The notes beneath the pieces are model-generated. The model worked only from the letters and a program-made list of their open reading frames with translations, did not search any database and had not been told where the DNA came from. A program made the position numbers and the translations under genes. Of a stretch of 64,000 nucleotides of DNA, positions 22,007-34,219 are shown in pieces (within the stretch, counting starts at the first letter, position 1; every line of letters starts with the position of its first letter). The stretch covers positions 186,001-250,000 of the forward strand of contig JAGTJM010000046.1 of NCBI GenBank assembly GCA_020747015.1. The letters run 5' to 3'. This DNA is from Pyrenochaeta sp. MPI-SDFR-AT-0127 (lineage: Eukaryota; Ascomycota; Dothideomycetes; Pleosporales; Cucurbitariaceae).

Positions 22007-22336
22007 TCAGTCCCAACGCCTGAACTCCGTCTGTGCGTCTAGGTTGCGATAGCCTACATTCTCTTTGCTAATCTGTTCTAACGCAGTCGGCTTCTTTGTC
22101 GTTTGAGGAACAGTAGTCAATGTTGGAGCGATTTTTTTGGGCTGACTGGCGAATCGCTTATCGAGCGCGGCCTGTTGCCTTGCACGCATCTTTGCTACCA
22201 TCAGCTAATGTTCCTTTGTGGTAAGAAGAAGCTTTGTTACCTCCTCTTGGGCCCGAGTGCGCTCTTCTGGACTCACTTCGGGCTCAGGCGTTGTGGGTCG
22301 CTGCTCTGGCTGCTGCTGCGAATGTCCTTGGCCCAT
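22007..22336 (-). CDS. Small, probably N-myristoylated protein
   Basis: Not assigned to a family. Exon 1 22336-22277 (MGQGHSQQQPEQRPTTPEPE) and exon 2 22204-22007, 85 residues. The 72-nt intron has donor GTGAGT, a CTTAC branch site 17 nt before its TAG acceptor, and the acceptor's TAG is itself the in-frame stop of the unspliced frame. If unspliced, translation ends after 43 residues at that TAG, although the frame continues open beyond it. Gly at position 2 followed by small polar residues suggests N-myristoylation. Exon 2 is helical and basic (MRARQQAALDKRFASQPKK) and ends NVGYRNLDAQTEFRRWD. A membrane-tethered adaptor would fit; no function is claimed. Confidence 0.55.
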
Positions 22337-24978
22337 ATTGCTAGAAAGGTTGTACTTCAAGACGATGAAATCAAAAGGACCGACAGAATTCGTTGACGGG
22401 AACAGTGAGTTTAAAACAGTCTTGAAGGCGAGAATAACAGCACTAGTCTTAGCAGATTTCATATATTAAGGCCAACAGCGGCGCAGCCCCGAGCGCTAGG
22501 CAACGACGCTAAATTGAAAACCCACGTGATGAGTTGAGATCAAAATATACCGCTCGGCCCAATAGCTACCTCGCTCTACAAAAGCTTCCTACCCTTCCAT
22601 CCTGTCCTGATGTGGTCTGAGTGGCAAGTGTCTGTTGTCGTGTAGTTCAAAATGCCATGTTGACAACATGATCTATAACAGCGAAGCGGTAGTGACGAAG
22701 GAGTTTAAGTCAATGCAGTGAAGAAGAACCGACTTCACTACTTTAGATCCTGTTATGGATCGGAGTGAGGTCATTCCTAACGCCGCTCAAGGTTTCAAAA
22801 CTCAACCTGTGCTTCAAGTCTGCGATAAGACCTTATGCGCAACTGCAAATGGCGGCATCATTTCGACTGCTTGAGCATTAGTAATGGTCGAGAGAGGTCC
22901 GAGACCTTGCATGCTATCAACATTTGGTCTGCAACTAGGTCCAATATCGAGTGTGCTTTTTGTTCCTAGAGGTTTCATGGTATCAACACGACTGTATCTA
23001 GCAACCATATGGGAATAGAACTTGCCTGCAACCATGTACCAAATCAGAACCGCCACCATATATTCCACAAATGCGACCGAGTAGCCCAAACTTGTGTAGC
23101 TCGCTTCCTAGAGGCAGTTACACAAGGTGTTTGCGGACGGTTGCGCGGCAGGAGCCAAAAATGCATTTCTCTCTGACTAGATCAGTCAGGGTGTTGAATG
23201 CTAAAAACCCCCAAACACATTGAGATATAGCTCGTTACCTTCAATGAAGTAGTGTTTGTACAGCCTACAACTTCCCACATCGACTACAACATAAAACTCT
23301 CCACACATGTTACCTACATTGACGCATTTTTGTGTAAAGTTTACTCCTCAGTTGTGCATAAGCCTCAAACAAAATTTACCTCATGTATTGGTACGACCCT
23401 GCTCCTTGAGGCAATTAATTCTGTCGGTAATATAGGCCAATTTGAGGCATAAATTCTGCTGGCAGAACTATAAAATTTTAGTTCTTGATACCTCTTTTAA
23501 AGTAGAGCGATACACATCGATTGCAGCTCGAGCGTCGAACTGAAAACTGTGTTGACTAGTAGCCTAGTTCCAGATATTACAATATGGTCAAATACATATG
23601 GAATAACCCTACAAATGTCAAGAACTGGATCGCCTTGATATCAAAAGTCGCGTAAGATACAGTTATATTTGCGCAACTTCAGTAAGAAGTCGAAGATATC
23701 TACGAGACCATCTCGCGCTGTTATTGCTACCGGGGTGAAACCTTGATGGCTTTTCCAGTCAATCAGAGTACCGGAATTGATTTGGTGCAACAGCATCCTG
23801 CAGTGTGAGTCCTGAGAGAAGTACCCCACGAGGCAATGACCATGTGATTCTGGGACTTCGAGATATATCCAAAATGAACAAGGCATTATACGGCATTTTA
23901 ATGGTCGTGCGCTGCTACAGGGTCAATCGCAGTGCATATCGCAGTGCATCATCTATTTCATGAGACCGTGAGGCTTAGTCTAACGTTCACAGATAAGTTG
24001 TCACTCCGCAACCACCAAATTGAGCTCCCCACATCAAGGATGATGGACTGAAACTATCTAGAGTATTCAGGCCAAAGGGAGTACTGAGTTCACTCTTGTT
24101 GCACTTGCCGCAAAGCGTTGTACAGATTGCGCTGCCTCCATAAAAATTGGCGGCGTGTATAGATGGTAGTCTGTTGGTAACTCTGATGTTGGTATTGGCA
24201 ACAGCATTCAACGGTGTTTCTGCTTCAATTTAGTTCTTGGAGTAACAAGCTAGGTCTAGATTTGTTCAGCCAAGTGTGTCAAGACTGATTGTATCGAGTG
24301 GTTGCCATCTGTGAGGACTAAATGGTATCACACATAATGCACAGGACTGAACGACCGAGACAGTTAGATGAACCTTGTTCGTACATGTGAGTAGCAGTAA
24401 TCATCATGCCAGCGAGCTTACGTGGTACGAAGCTTTGAGAAGTCTCGAAGGACTGTTGAATTTTCACGTTTAACCTTTCAACAGGACAAGTACACATCAC
24501 AAGCCGCGCTTATTCAACCAATGTCGCCAGTGTAAATCATTCTAGTGAGGACTGGCGTTGAAACTCTTACCTGGTTGCGTCGGATAAGTCGGCAGCGATT
24601 GAGGCATTTGGCAGGCTGGTCTTCTGAAGGGATGCTTTCGAAAGAACCATGCAAAGATGATGGCTCAAGAACGCGAGAGCCTTGTGTATTGGAGCGGGGG
24701 GCTTGGCACTACTAAGGAGGCCGATGAGCGTCGAACGGTGATGCGGGAGAAAGGAAGGCAGATGTTATTGTTGTATGGGAAGACAGCACGTGGGGGGCTG
24801 CAGGGTTCAGGCACCAGAAAGCTTGCCCTTCTTAGCGAGCAGGGATGACGTACTCCACCCCGTCGCTCTAGTTTGTGGCTGTCCACCTTTTGTCGCCAAC
24901 GATGCCACACTCAGCGACATGGCAACGGTGTGCAGAGCTGGAAATCCCGACCAAGTAGACAGCCATTTACTCTGATAC
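22337..24978. other. Gene-poor interval
   Basis: 2.6 kb with only short frames, apart from an ankyrin-like fragment. Parts (23200-23600) are AT-rich. No terminal repeats or transposase were recognised. Confidence 0.5.
23641..23886 (-). pseudogene. Ankyrin-repeat fragment
   Basis: An 81-codon frame whose second half reads like one ankyrin unit (HQGFTPVAITARDGLVDIF then FLLK) preceded by a degenerate unit (CRMLLHQINSGTLIDW). No flanking repeats in any frame complete a protein, so it is best seen as a relic or an exon of an unrecognised gene. Weak evidence. Confidence 0.3.
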
Positions 24979-26907
24979 ATGGTGTGCAACACCGGCCGCC
25001 CTTCCTAATAACCACGTCAAGGCTAATCTGCAGCCAGGCGTCGCTTCTGCGCCAGATAGTCGCCGGGCCTCGTGCCCGGCATGCTGAGGCCGGCCTCGAT
25101 CTGTGCTATGTCACAGACAACAGTACGTGAGATCTCCAGCCTACACAGACAGCCGTCCTCTAACCGCAACGCAGTCATCGCCACGTCAGGCCCCAGCGGC
25201 ACCTATCCCCAGCGCGCCTACCGCAACCCGCTCGACTCGCTCGTCAAGTTCCTCGATGCGAAGCACGGCGATGACTGGGCCATATGGGAGTTCCGCGCAG
25301 AAGGAACGGGCTACCCCGACTCTGAGGTCTACAATCGCGTATACCACTACCCCTTCCCCGATCATCATCCGCCGCCCTTTGCTCTGATCCCCAACATCAT
25401 GGCCAGCATGCGTAACTGGCTGCACGAGAAGAAGGGTAGAGTTGTCGTTGTGCACTGCAAGGCTGGAAAGGGCCGGTCAGGCACTGCAAGCTGCAGCTAT
25501 CTCATCAGCGAAGAGGGCTGGCCGGTGCACAAAGCTCTTAGTCGCTTCACAGAACGGCGCATGCGGCCCAACATGGGTAAAGGTGTCAGCATCCCCAGTC
25601 AGCTACGCTGGATCGGCTATGTGGATCGCTGGGCTAAGCACGGCAAGCTGTACGTCGAGCGCCAGGTTGAAATATTGGAAGTGCACTGCTGGGGGCTACG
25701 AGACGGTGTCAAGATTCAAATTGAGGGCTTCGTCGAGGAGGGCAAGCTCATCAAGAAATTTCACACCTTCACAAAAGACGAGAGAGAGATTGTCAGGGGT
25801 GAGGTCAAGACTACGGGCATGGCACAGGCGGTGCAGGAGGTCATGTACAAGAATGGCTTTGGCCCAAGTACAAGCAAGAAGGACCTCCAAAGTCCCCAGC
25901 AGGACTCGGAGAACCTCAGCTCATCCTCTGTGAACATACCAGAGAATGTGGATGGCGCTGCTGCCTCAAGAAAGACGTCCCAGGAGAGTCTACCGCTGGG
26001 CACTGGTGACGTGGTCTTCCGACCTTCGACCCGCGTTGTCCTCCCCACCAACGATATCAACATTGACGTCGAGCGCCGCAACAAGGCGGCCTTTGACCTC
26101 ACCATGGTCACGGCTGTCGCACACGTCTGGTTCAATGCCTACTTTGAGAGCAATGGACCCGAACAAAACGGCAATGCTGACGACTCAGGCATCTTCGAAA
26201 TCGAATGGGAGGCAATGGACGGCATCAAGGGCTCATCGCGGAAGGGTACTCAAGCTTTCGAGCGGATAGCCGTTGTGTGGCGTGCACTCAATGCTGATGA
26301 AGGCCGCCCTGGCATCATCATAACAGAACCCAAAGAAGGTGAGGAGGTCCAGCAATCGGGCCCTGCAGACTGGAGAGGGACGAAAGGTGTGGAGCCGAGC
26401 GAAGACAAAGATCTGGGTGTTCGCACAGGAAGTCCAACGGATTCGCAAGCAGATATTAGCCGGGCTAGCAGTGTCAGAAGCGAGAATAAAAAGAACGAGC
26501 CCATCATCACAGCGCCGACCAGAAGGGATAGCGATGACAGCGACACAAAAGATGTTCGTTCACATGGCCCAGATGGCGAGGAGATTCTCAAGCTTCCGAG
26601 CCCTTGGACTAACGCAGAGGCCAGTGGGAACAGCCCAACAACAACAACTAACTCAGATTCTGCGCTGCAAAGTCATACGGAGGCTCTTGGCAGCACAGAG
26701 AGCGAATCGAAGCCACCGAATCATATCTCTGGGTCGCACAAAAACGGAGGCCTTGTTGAGGGAAAAGTACAGGGGCTGAAGTATCACATCTCAGGAGCTG
26801 CGTCAACCAGCGAATTGCCAGATGGACGGCCTGAGAGGGAGATGAAGAATGCAAAGGAACATGCGCTAGGCCATCTGCACATGGGCAAAAAGAAGACGAG
26901 TTCATAG
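24979..26907 (+). CDS. PTEN-like phosphoinositide/protein phosphatase
   Basis: Dual-specificity phosphatase of the PTEN/TEP1 family, removing the 3-phosphate of phosphoinositides. The proposed exons are 24979-24981 (only the ATG), 25038-25122 and 25175-26907, 606 residues. The first junction gives MASLLRQIVAGPRARH and the second DNIIATSGPSGTYPQRAYR. The active-site loop HCKAGKGRSGT places the catalytic Cys at residue 124. A C2-like region follows (VEILEVHCWGLRDGVKIQ), then a disordered Ser/Thr-rich tail with LHMGKKKTSS at the end. The first exon is inferred: no in-frame ATG exists upstream of the conserved N-terminus, while ATG|GTGTGC..CTAAT..CCAG fits a 56-nt intron. The tail is longer than in human PTEN. 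Confidence 0.85.
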
Positions 26908-28336
26908 CTGTCTTCTCCATTGAAGAACCTGCAGCGGTTAGTTCGGTGCGTCACGACGAGTACGTTTATGCTCGGGATTGTGGAGGTGGGGCGTTTTTCG
27001 GCGTCGTTCAGCGTATCACATACGCGCACGAAGCGTGGTCTCGTACATTTTGCATGTTGCAGGTTGCAGTGTGCATTGACGAGGCGTTTGATGATGAGGT
27101 GCATGAGCTTCCTGCCACAGGATACAATTTGTTTTGCGCACAGAGGTCGGTTTTGCTTTACTTCGGACTAGATATACCATTTTGCTTTCGGCTCCTTCAA
27201 CCTTACATCTGTCCAATATACCAGTGTTAGCACCAAGATCGATGTCAAGTTCCGCGCAACCAAAATTGACGTGATGCACCGTGATTGTTTTTATCGTCAG
27301 CATTGAAAGTGAGGCGAACAACTCCCCCGTCTTGCGGTGAGGCCAATGCAGCTAGCGAATTGCCCTATGTATCGCTAGCATAGACCCGTAGCCAGTAAAG
27401 GACACACACGACCGACCGCACATGCACTTGAGCAAGCACTCATGGGAACACAAATGACCGTGGCAATCAAAAATGGCATTCCACGTGTGCATCAATGTGT
27501 CAGGGCGTCTATAAAGGAGGGGAGGCCAGCAGCGGGAGCGCCCTAGAACCGCCGTGACTGTTTAAGAGAGGGTGCGCAGCCATCGAACGTTCTTGTGTTA
27601 TCTGATTGCTTCGACCCACGGGAGCAATCATTCTATTGGGAGAGACAGGAACTGAGCATCATATTCAGCAGGCGTGGCGATACATGTCGCTAGGCTGGGA
27701 GCACGTAAGACAAGGCTGACCAACCCTGATCCAATCGCATTGGCTTTCTACTCACCGGTCGCAACCCCATGAAGCCCAGCGTGATCGAACCAATACTATA
27801 GCAGTCTTTCACCCTTTTGAAGAGTGGTGAAGAGCTAGGCAGCAGATTCTGGCGGGCAGATTGATGCCAGGTATATTGCCGTCTCAGGTTACCAAGATAC
27901 ATACTAACATTCCCATAGGTGGGGCTGCGTAAGACAAGTGCGGCCTCAACACGTTCAGCCGTGTAACGAGGGATGGTATAGTAGCAGCTAGAGGCAGACG
28001 CAGTGTTCGCCAGTTGCCAAATTCTGAACTGGTCGTGCGGGGTAGTAGTCCAAGTGCCGCATGAGATACAGGTGCTGAAGCCTCTGAGTGGTGTGTGTGA
28101 CTGATAGCGCAAGACTGTGAGGGTATGGTTTTGTTGGCCAGGCAGGCTTAGGCAGCACTTGCGGCTCGTGTGGATAAAAGGTTTGTGAGCGTTCATCTTC
28201 ACCTTCCTCCTGCATTAACCTGGATTCTTTTCAAGCTTTCTAGCTGTTGTTCGATATCTAGTACCCCGCTGAGCGGTTGTGCCATAGAGAAATCACGTCT
28301 TTCAAACGAAGAGCCAGCCTTGTGAAGACTCGACCC
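26908..28336. other. Intergenic
   Basis: 1.4 kb between PTEN and the AAA gene. A 168-codon minus-strand frame (28196-27690) lies here but has no recognisable domain. No other feature was seen. Confidence 0.5.
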
Positions 28337-31300
28337 ATGATCGACCAAGACAGCACGAAGACATCTTCTGTCATTGTTCCTTTACCCCCCAAGGCAAACA
28401 CCAAATCATCAGAAACATCGTCTTCCTCGCCAGTAATTGTCTCTACACCCTCGGTAGCTTCTGAACCTGACAACATCTCGTTACACGACAGCCCGGGAAT
28501 GGAATCTTCGCAGGAGAAGATGGAGGCTCAAGTAGTCGATGAGACTCATAAAACCGAGAACCAAGACTCACAAGCCTCTAAGCCACCAGTCGATACGGCG
28601 AAGGTTGATCCGGCTAACAAAGGCAAGCCGGACAAGAGAGCCAAGCGGTCAACGAAGAAATCGAAGCGTAGAGGGAACGAGAGTTCAGACACAGACGCCA
28701 GTGATGCGGGTAGCGAGAGCGAGTTAGATAGCAGCAGTGAGGATGAAAATGAGAAAGCCAAGCGTAAAAGGAAACGAAAGCTGGCTGAGAAACGTGCTGC
28801 AGCTAAAAAAAAGCACAAAGCCAGGGCAAAGACCAAGAAAGGCAAGAACAACAAGTATGATTTCTCAAGCGAAACCGACAGCTCTGACGACTGTTCGGAC
28901 TCTGACTCTGAAGGCAAAGTCAATGATAAGAAGAGTCGACGTAAAGCCTTGCGAGCTAAAGGTAAGAAGCAAAAGAGTAGAATGATTGCTAGCTCCAGCG
29001 AAGACAGCGATTCCGATTTGTCGTCGAGCTCATCCAGCAGTGATTCCGATTCACAAGTTAGCAAGGCGAAGCGGAAGCGAGCAAAAAACAAGGCAAAGCG
29101 CAAGAACAAGAGATCGAAGCAGATAGTTAGTTCATCCTCATCATCAGAGGCGTCGTCCGTGGACGAAGAACAACCCCCTATTATACCAGTAGAACCGCCA
29201 AGTGAACCTCCACTTCCGGGAGATGATATCGACACGCAGGTCACAAAAGTCAGTAACATCCTCAAGGCGCTCCAACTGAAGCAAGCTGCAGCTCTTGCTG
29301 TTGCTGGCACTAGCAAGCTTGAGAAGCGTGTCAAGAAGAATGCTCTTGAATTCAAGCGCGTAGATCAGGTCTATGACATGAAGATCCGTGACTGGAAGCT
29401 TGTAGAGAGTAATACGGACCAGAAAGATGAATTTGACTGCGTTTTCACCGTGCGAAGACGACTTGACTGGGAAGGTAAGTACAAGGAGACGCAGGTCGAC
29501 ATCAAGTCAAAGGTTCTCCGAAACACACTCCAGGAAGTCTTCAAGGAGTGCAAGAGCATCAGCTTGGTCGAAGACACACCGCAGATTGATCCGCATACAC
29601 TCTTTCACTATTATGACGAAATCAAGAGACACGTCAAGAAGACGCTGAGACCAAAGCACAAGAAGGCTAAGCGGTCAAAGGCAAAGAAGGGGCTCGCTCA
29701 AGAGATTGCACAATGCAAGCTTCTCTTGACCTATCTTGATGAGGATTACGATGCGACGCGGAAAGCCTTGAAGCCGATGCTGAAAGCAGGCACGATCACA
29801 TACGACCTTGTTTGGGCCCTCTTCAAGCCCAACACTATCGCTTTCACGCCCACTTATGCTAACAAGGACGATCCAAGATGTTTCAAGGTTGACTTTTCCT
29901 ACGAGTATGAGAGCTGGATGACGGGAATCAAGTCATGCGTGGTCGATGGAAGGTATCTAGAGTACGATGGCAAAGCTTTTGGTCTTGGTGACCATCAGGT
30001 CATGATTCAGGCTTTCAAGGGTCATAAGAAGATCACTAGCTTGGCAGCGTATCCACTCAAGTACCACAAGGATCCAGTGGTAAGTGCAGCGTAAAATCTG
30101 AGTAGTGTGAACAGTTTAGATTAAGCATCATACAGGGCATTAAGAAACAGCTCATTGAGCGAGGCATCAAGTTCGTTGCCCTGCAGGGTATGAATTATCG
30201 TCTGCAGAAGGGTATTGCCTACATGAAACACAAAAGTTCGATCATTAGATTCAACATCAATGGTCGTGTTATGGTCGACCCGGCCATCTTCCGCCGCATC
30301 AATCCCAATTACTCGCTCTCATATATCAAGCACGACGAGCTGGACCATAACGAGGAAGAAGAAGATGACGAAGATAGTGAAGAAGATGAGGATTGTTGCT
30401 GTGGTTCCGAGGAAGACGAGGAAGAGAAGGAGACTGACAAGTTAAGGCTTGTTATGTGGAAAGACCAAAAAGGCAAGAAGCACCCTATTCGAGTAAAGCA
30501 GAGCGTTATCGACAAGGAGATGGGAGACACGTCCAATAAAGGACTTGAAGGTGATGACGAGAGCCAGGATAGCAAGTGCCATGTGTTTACTGAAGAGGAG
30601 CTGCTCATTGCTTCGCCGGTTGTTCTGGGGTTTGCGTTTTCCGAGAAGCTGTGGCTAGAGTTCTCCCTCTCGGGCATTGACGAAATCAAATGGAACGACG
30701 AAGCCTTTGATTCGCTCGTACTTCCTGATCGAATCAAGCAAAACCTGAAGGGTCTTGTCAGTAGTCACCGCTTCAACGCGGCAAAGACGATTGACGATGT
30801 GATTCAAGGTAAAGGCAAGGGTCTCAACGTTGTCTTGCACGGTCCACCCGGTGTTGGCAAGACGCTTACGGGCGAGTCAATTGCGGAATATCTCAAATGC
30901 CCACTGTATGCAGTCTCGGCTGGCGAGCTTGGTACCAATTCCAGGAGTCTGGAGCAAGATCTCAATCGCATCATGGATATCACACACTCGTGGGGAGCGA
31001 TTCTCCTCCTCGACGAAGCAGATGTGTTTCTCGAGGCGCGTCAGCCGCACGACATCCACCGCAATAGCTTGGTGTCGGTGTTTCTGCGTTTGACGGAGTA
31101 CTATCAAGGAATTTTGTTCCTCACGACGAACAGAGTGGAGACCTTTGATGAAGCGTTCCAGAGCAGGATCCATATGGGTATCCGGTACGAGAATCTGCCC
31201 GCCAAGGCGAGGAAGAAGATTTGGCAGCATCATGTTGGCAAGGTGGAGAAGATGACGCAGGACGCGGACAACAAGGCCGCCAAGGACAAAGCCAAGCCAT

Positions 31301-31593
31301 TCACAGAGGCAGACTACGACGAGCTGAGTAAAAGGGTGATGAATGGGCGACAGGTACGTATAGTGTTTTGGGTTATAGTTTGTTTGCGTGCAGTGGCATC
31401 GCTGCAGTCGAACAGTTGCTGACGGTGATGACAGATTAAAAACATGGTCAAGACGAGCCAATCCATTGCGCTGGCTGAGAAGGATGCCTTCAGCATGGAG
31501 CACATCAAGCGGGTGCTAGAGGTCGCGGAGGCATTTGAGGACGATATGCGTGGCGGCAAGGGTTACCGTGATGCTATGCGGCAGTACACTTGA
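28337..31593 (+). CDS. AAA+ ATPase with a long disordered charged N-terminus
   Basis: Exons 28337-30079, 30136-31353 and 31435-31593, 1039 residues. The start is ATG 28337 (MIDQDSTKTSS); the upstream frame offers only TTG. Residues about 1-295 are Lys/Ser/Glu/Asp-rich, with alternating SSSEDSDSD acidic and KRKRKRK basic blocks, probably nuclear. The middle region (about 330-720, RVDQVYDMKIRDWKLVES, YEYESWMTG) matches the pre-AAA domain seen in large fungal AAA proteins. It is split by an acid insert (EEEEDDEDSEEDEDCCCG). The AAA core has Walker A GPPGVGKT (about 817), Walker B ILLLDEADVFLE, sensor LFLTTNR and arginine finger region FQSRIHMGI. The lid ends MEHIKRVLEVAEAFEDD. Substrate unknown. 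Confidence 0.85.
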
Positions 31594-31990
31594 GCGGGTG
31601 GTGGGCCTCTTGTAATCTGTAGTAGCTACTCATCTCCTCATCTTGAATGGGCAATATACGCTGCATGTCATCATCATCATCATCCTCATTATTCCATTCA
31701 TACAAGCGCTCCTCCGCACATTGTGTCTGCTGACGTAACCAGGAGCCGCCACTCAGAGTGCAGCGGTGGGCTGGCAGCATCTCGGCAGTATTTCCTCCCC
31801 CCACCCCCGCTCGCTGGCCTCGGAAACCTTCTGGGGCCTCTGGGAACAACTCATCGACACTTATTCCCGTCACCTTGCACAAGGCTTCTCGCGTGACATC
31901 CATGGCGCACAAGCCATAGTCGAGTGGCATCGTTTTGGGATTGACACTGGATCCGCGCATAGGCAACGGTGGGCGGTGGGCAGCTGCACC
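31594..31990. other. Intergenic
   Basis: About 0.4 kb between the AAA stop and the next zinc-cluster ATG on the same strand. It includes a short CAT repeat near 31668. The overlapping minus-strand frame (31966-31574) starts with TTG and looks like a shadow. Confidence 0.5.
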
Positions 31991-34219
31991 ATGACCGACG
32001 ACGAGGAGACGCGGCCGTCGACCAGCCCTGACCCGGGCGAGGGCGCAACGGCGGCCAAGGAGCTGCTGGCCAGGAAGAAGCAGAAGAGAAACAAGCCCAC
32101 GCTGAGCTGCGAGGAGTGCGTGGAGCGCAAGACCAAGGTGAGCGGGCGTGTGTGTGCGAGACGAGAGACGTGTGCCAACGCGCAGGCTGAACGAGTGTGC
32201 AGTGCGACCGCGGCCGGCCCCATTGCCTGGCCTGCGTCAAGCGGCAGTCGACGTGCAAGTACTCTGACATTGCCAACCTGATTGCATCGTCGGCCGACAA
32301 GTGAGTCTTTCTTCTGCCTGTTGTTTCGGGGGGTGCCTGCACACCCTCCGTCGGCGTGTTTGCTGCTAAGCATCTGCACAGGGTTGGCGCCGCGCGGATT
32401 CCGGGACGAGGCAGAAAGCAGAGCAGCAAACCCACGCTTGGCACCGACACGACCCAGCAGCCACATGCCCTCCCTGTCCAGGTAGGCCAGACAAGCAAAC
32501 TGTCGCTTTTCTTATTCCCGCCCTCAGTGTGTCCTGGCACGCCGAGAGAACAGGCGTTCGCCCACTTGTGCTGACTCCCCCACTGCCTGCCCGCCGACCG
32601 ACTGACTGTCTGCCCAGACCCTCGCCCATGTGCCGCCCACTCCCGTGAGGACCCAGTATCGCAGCGTGTCGCTGTCGTCGTCGGGCTCCTCGCCATTCCT
32701 GCTGTCCAACATCCCCTACTCAAACCACACCCCAGCCCCCTTCTTTGGCCTGGGCTCGGAGCACCCCTTTGCCAACTACTGGACCAGCCGCGGTGGCCTG
32801 GCCGAGGTCGTCGGTGTCCTGCCTGCCAAAGAGCAGGCAGACATCCTCGTCGACAAGTACTTCGATGCCGTCGACCCCGTCTACCCCATGGTCCACCGCC
32901 GCAACTTCTATGCCGACTACGAGCGCTTCTGGTCCCTGCCTCTCGACGAGAAGCACGTGGCAGACCCCGTCCTGGTTGCCCTCCACTTTGTCGTCTATGC
33001 CATGGGCACCCAGTTCATCCACACGCCCTCAAACCAAGAGCGCGCACAGATTGCCGAGTTCTACGTCTCGGCAGCCCAGCAGGCCCTGCGCCTCTCGTCC
33101 TATCTCAGTCGGGCCTCAGTCAGGACCCTCCAGGCTATGGTTCTGATAGGCTACTTCCTCATGAACGACAACCATGCTTCAGACGCATGGGCCTTTGGCG
33201 GCGTCCTCGTGCGCCAGGCCTACGCCATGGGCCTGCACCGCGACCCAGATGTCATTGCCCCGCGCTGCTCCCGGAGCGACAAGCAGCAACGCCGCAAACT
33301 GTGGCAAGCCATCTTCTTCCAAGACACCTTTCTCACCGTCTTGCTCAAGCTGCCACCAACCACAACATTCTCCGACATCCAGCCCGAATCCTTGAGCGAC
33401 GACCTGGACGATTACATTGCCAACGGCTCCTCCAACAATGGCACAGCCGACCCCGTCATCAACCCCATGAGTATCAGTAACATTGCCTCCATCACTGACG
33501 TCTACCCATCCTACGAGCTGTCCGATCGCAGATACATCCGTTCCATGTGGCACATGGCAAATCTCGTCTCCCGCACCGTCTGCACCCCTCGCTCTCTGGC
33601 AACACCCCTTAGCACCTCCCTCGCCCATAAGCAGCAGCTCATTGGCGACTACTTTGCTTTGCACAGCAGCTTTCCAGCAGCGCTCACAGCGTCAGACGAC
33701 AACACAATTCGACACATGGCCGAGACAAATCCACGCGGCTTACGGCAAAATCTATTCTTCCGAAGCAACTTCTGGCACTGCGTCATGGCAATCCAAGCGG
33801 ATGAAAACCCTGGCGCCGGTGTCCCGTGTGATGTCAAGGGCGCATTAGAGGCGGCAAGGATGGCACTGCAGTCCTTCTTTCACTTTTGGGATTACTTGAA
33901 GATAGATGCAAGCGTCTGGTGGGTGTTCCAGCATCGGGCTTTTGAGGAAGCGGTTAGTATCTTGACAATCCCTCATTGTTCTCCATTGGGAGGCTGATCA
34001 ATCCACCAGCTCCTCATGGCACGTATCTTAGGCCAACAAGAACAGCCCTTGTCACCGAGTCACAATGGCATGCCTCCATCCTCTGACCCGTTGCTGCAGT
34101 TGGCAAAAGACGATGCGCGCAAATGCCTCGACATCTTAGATCTGGTTGGAATTGCGCCGGAGATGCAGAAGACGAGGACCGAGGTGCTGAGGACGGCATT
34201 CTCGGATATCCTTTGGTGA
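31991..34219 (+). CDS. Zn2Cys6 transcription factor with a Fungal_trans domain
   Basis: Nuclear regulator of unknown targets. Exons 31991-32137, 32203-32300, 32382-32481, 32618-33952 and 34010-34219, 629 residues; each junction keeps phase. The zinc cluster is SCEECVERKTK joined by intron 1 to CDRGRPHCLACVKRQSTC (CX2CX6CX6CX2CX6C), preceded by a basic stretch RKKQKRNKP. The PF04082-type middle homology region starts near DKYFDAVDPVYPMVHRRNF and includes RRKLWQAIFFQDTF. The first three introns lie in GC-rich DNA and carry ordinary GT..AG ends. The GH7 cellulase gene lies 1.4 kb downstream; a functional link is only possible. Confidence 0.88.

Noticed and set aside
23987..24211. 74-codon minus-strand frame near the ankyrin fragment
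   Set aside because: No ankyrin consensus and no continuity with the fragment at 23641-23886.
27690..28196. 168-codon minus-strand frame from an ATG
   Set aside because: No recognisable domain, signal or compositional bias, and it sits in the AAA gene's upstream region. Length alone is not enough.
28277..28336. Upstream 20-codon extension of the AAA protein
   Set aside because: The extended frame begins with TTG; the first ATG is at 28337.
31574..31966. 130-codon minus-strand frame over the AAA stop
   Set aside because: It starts with TTG, overlaps the AAA coding end and contains a CAT-repeat-encoded Asp run; looks like a shadow.
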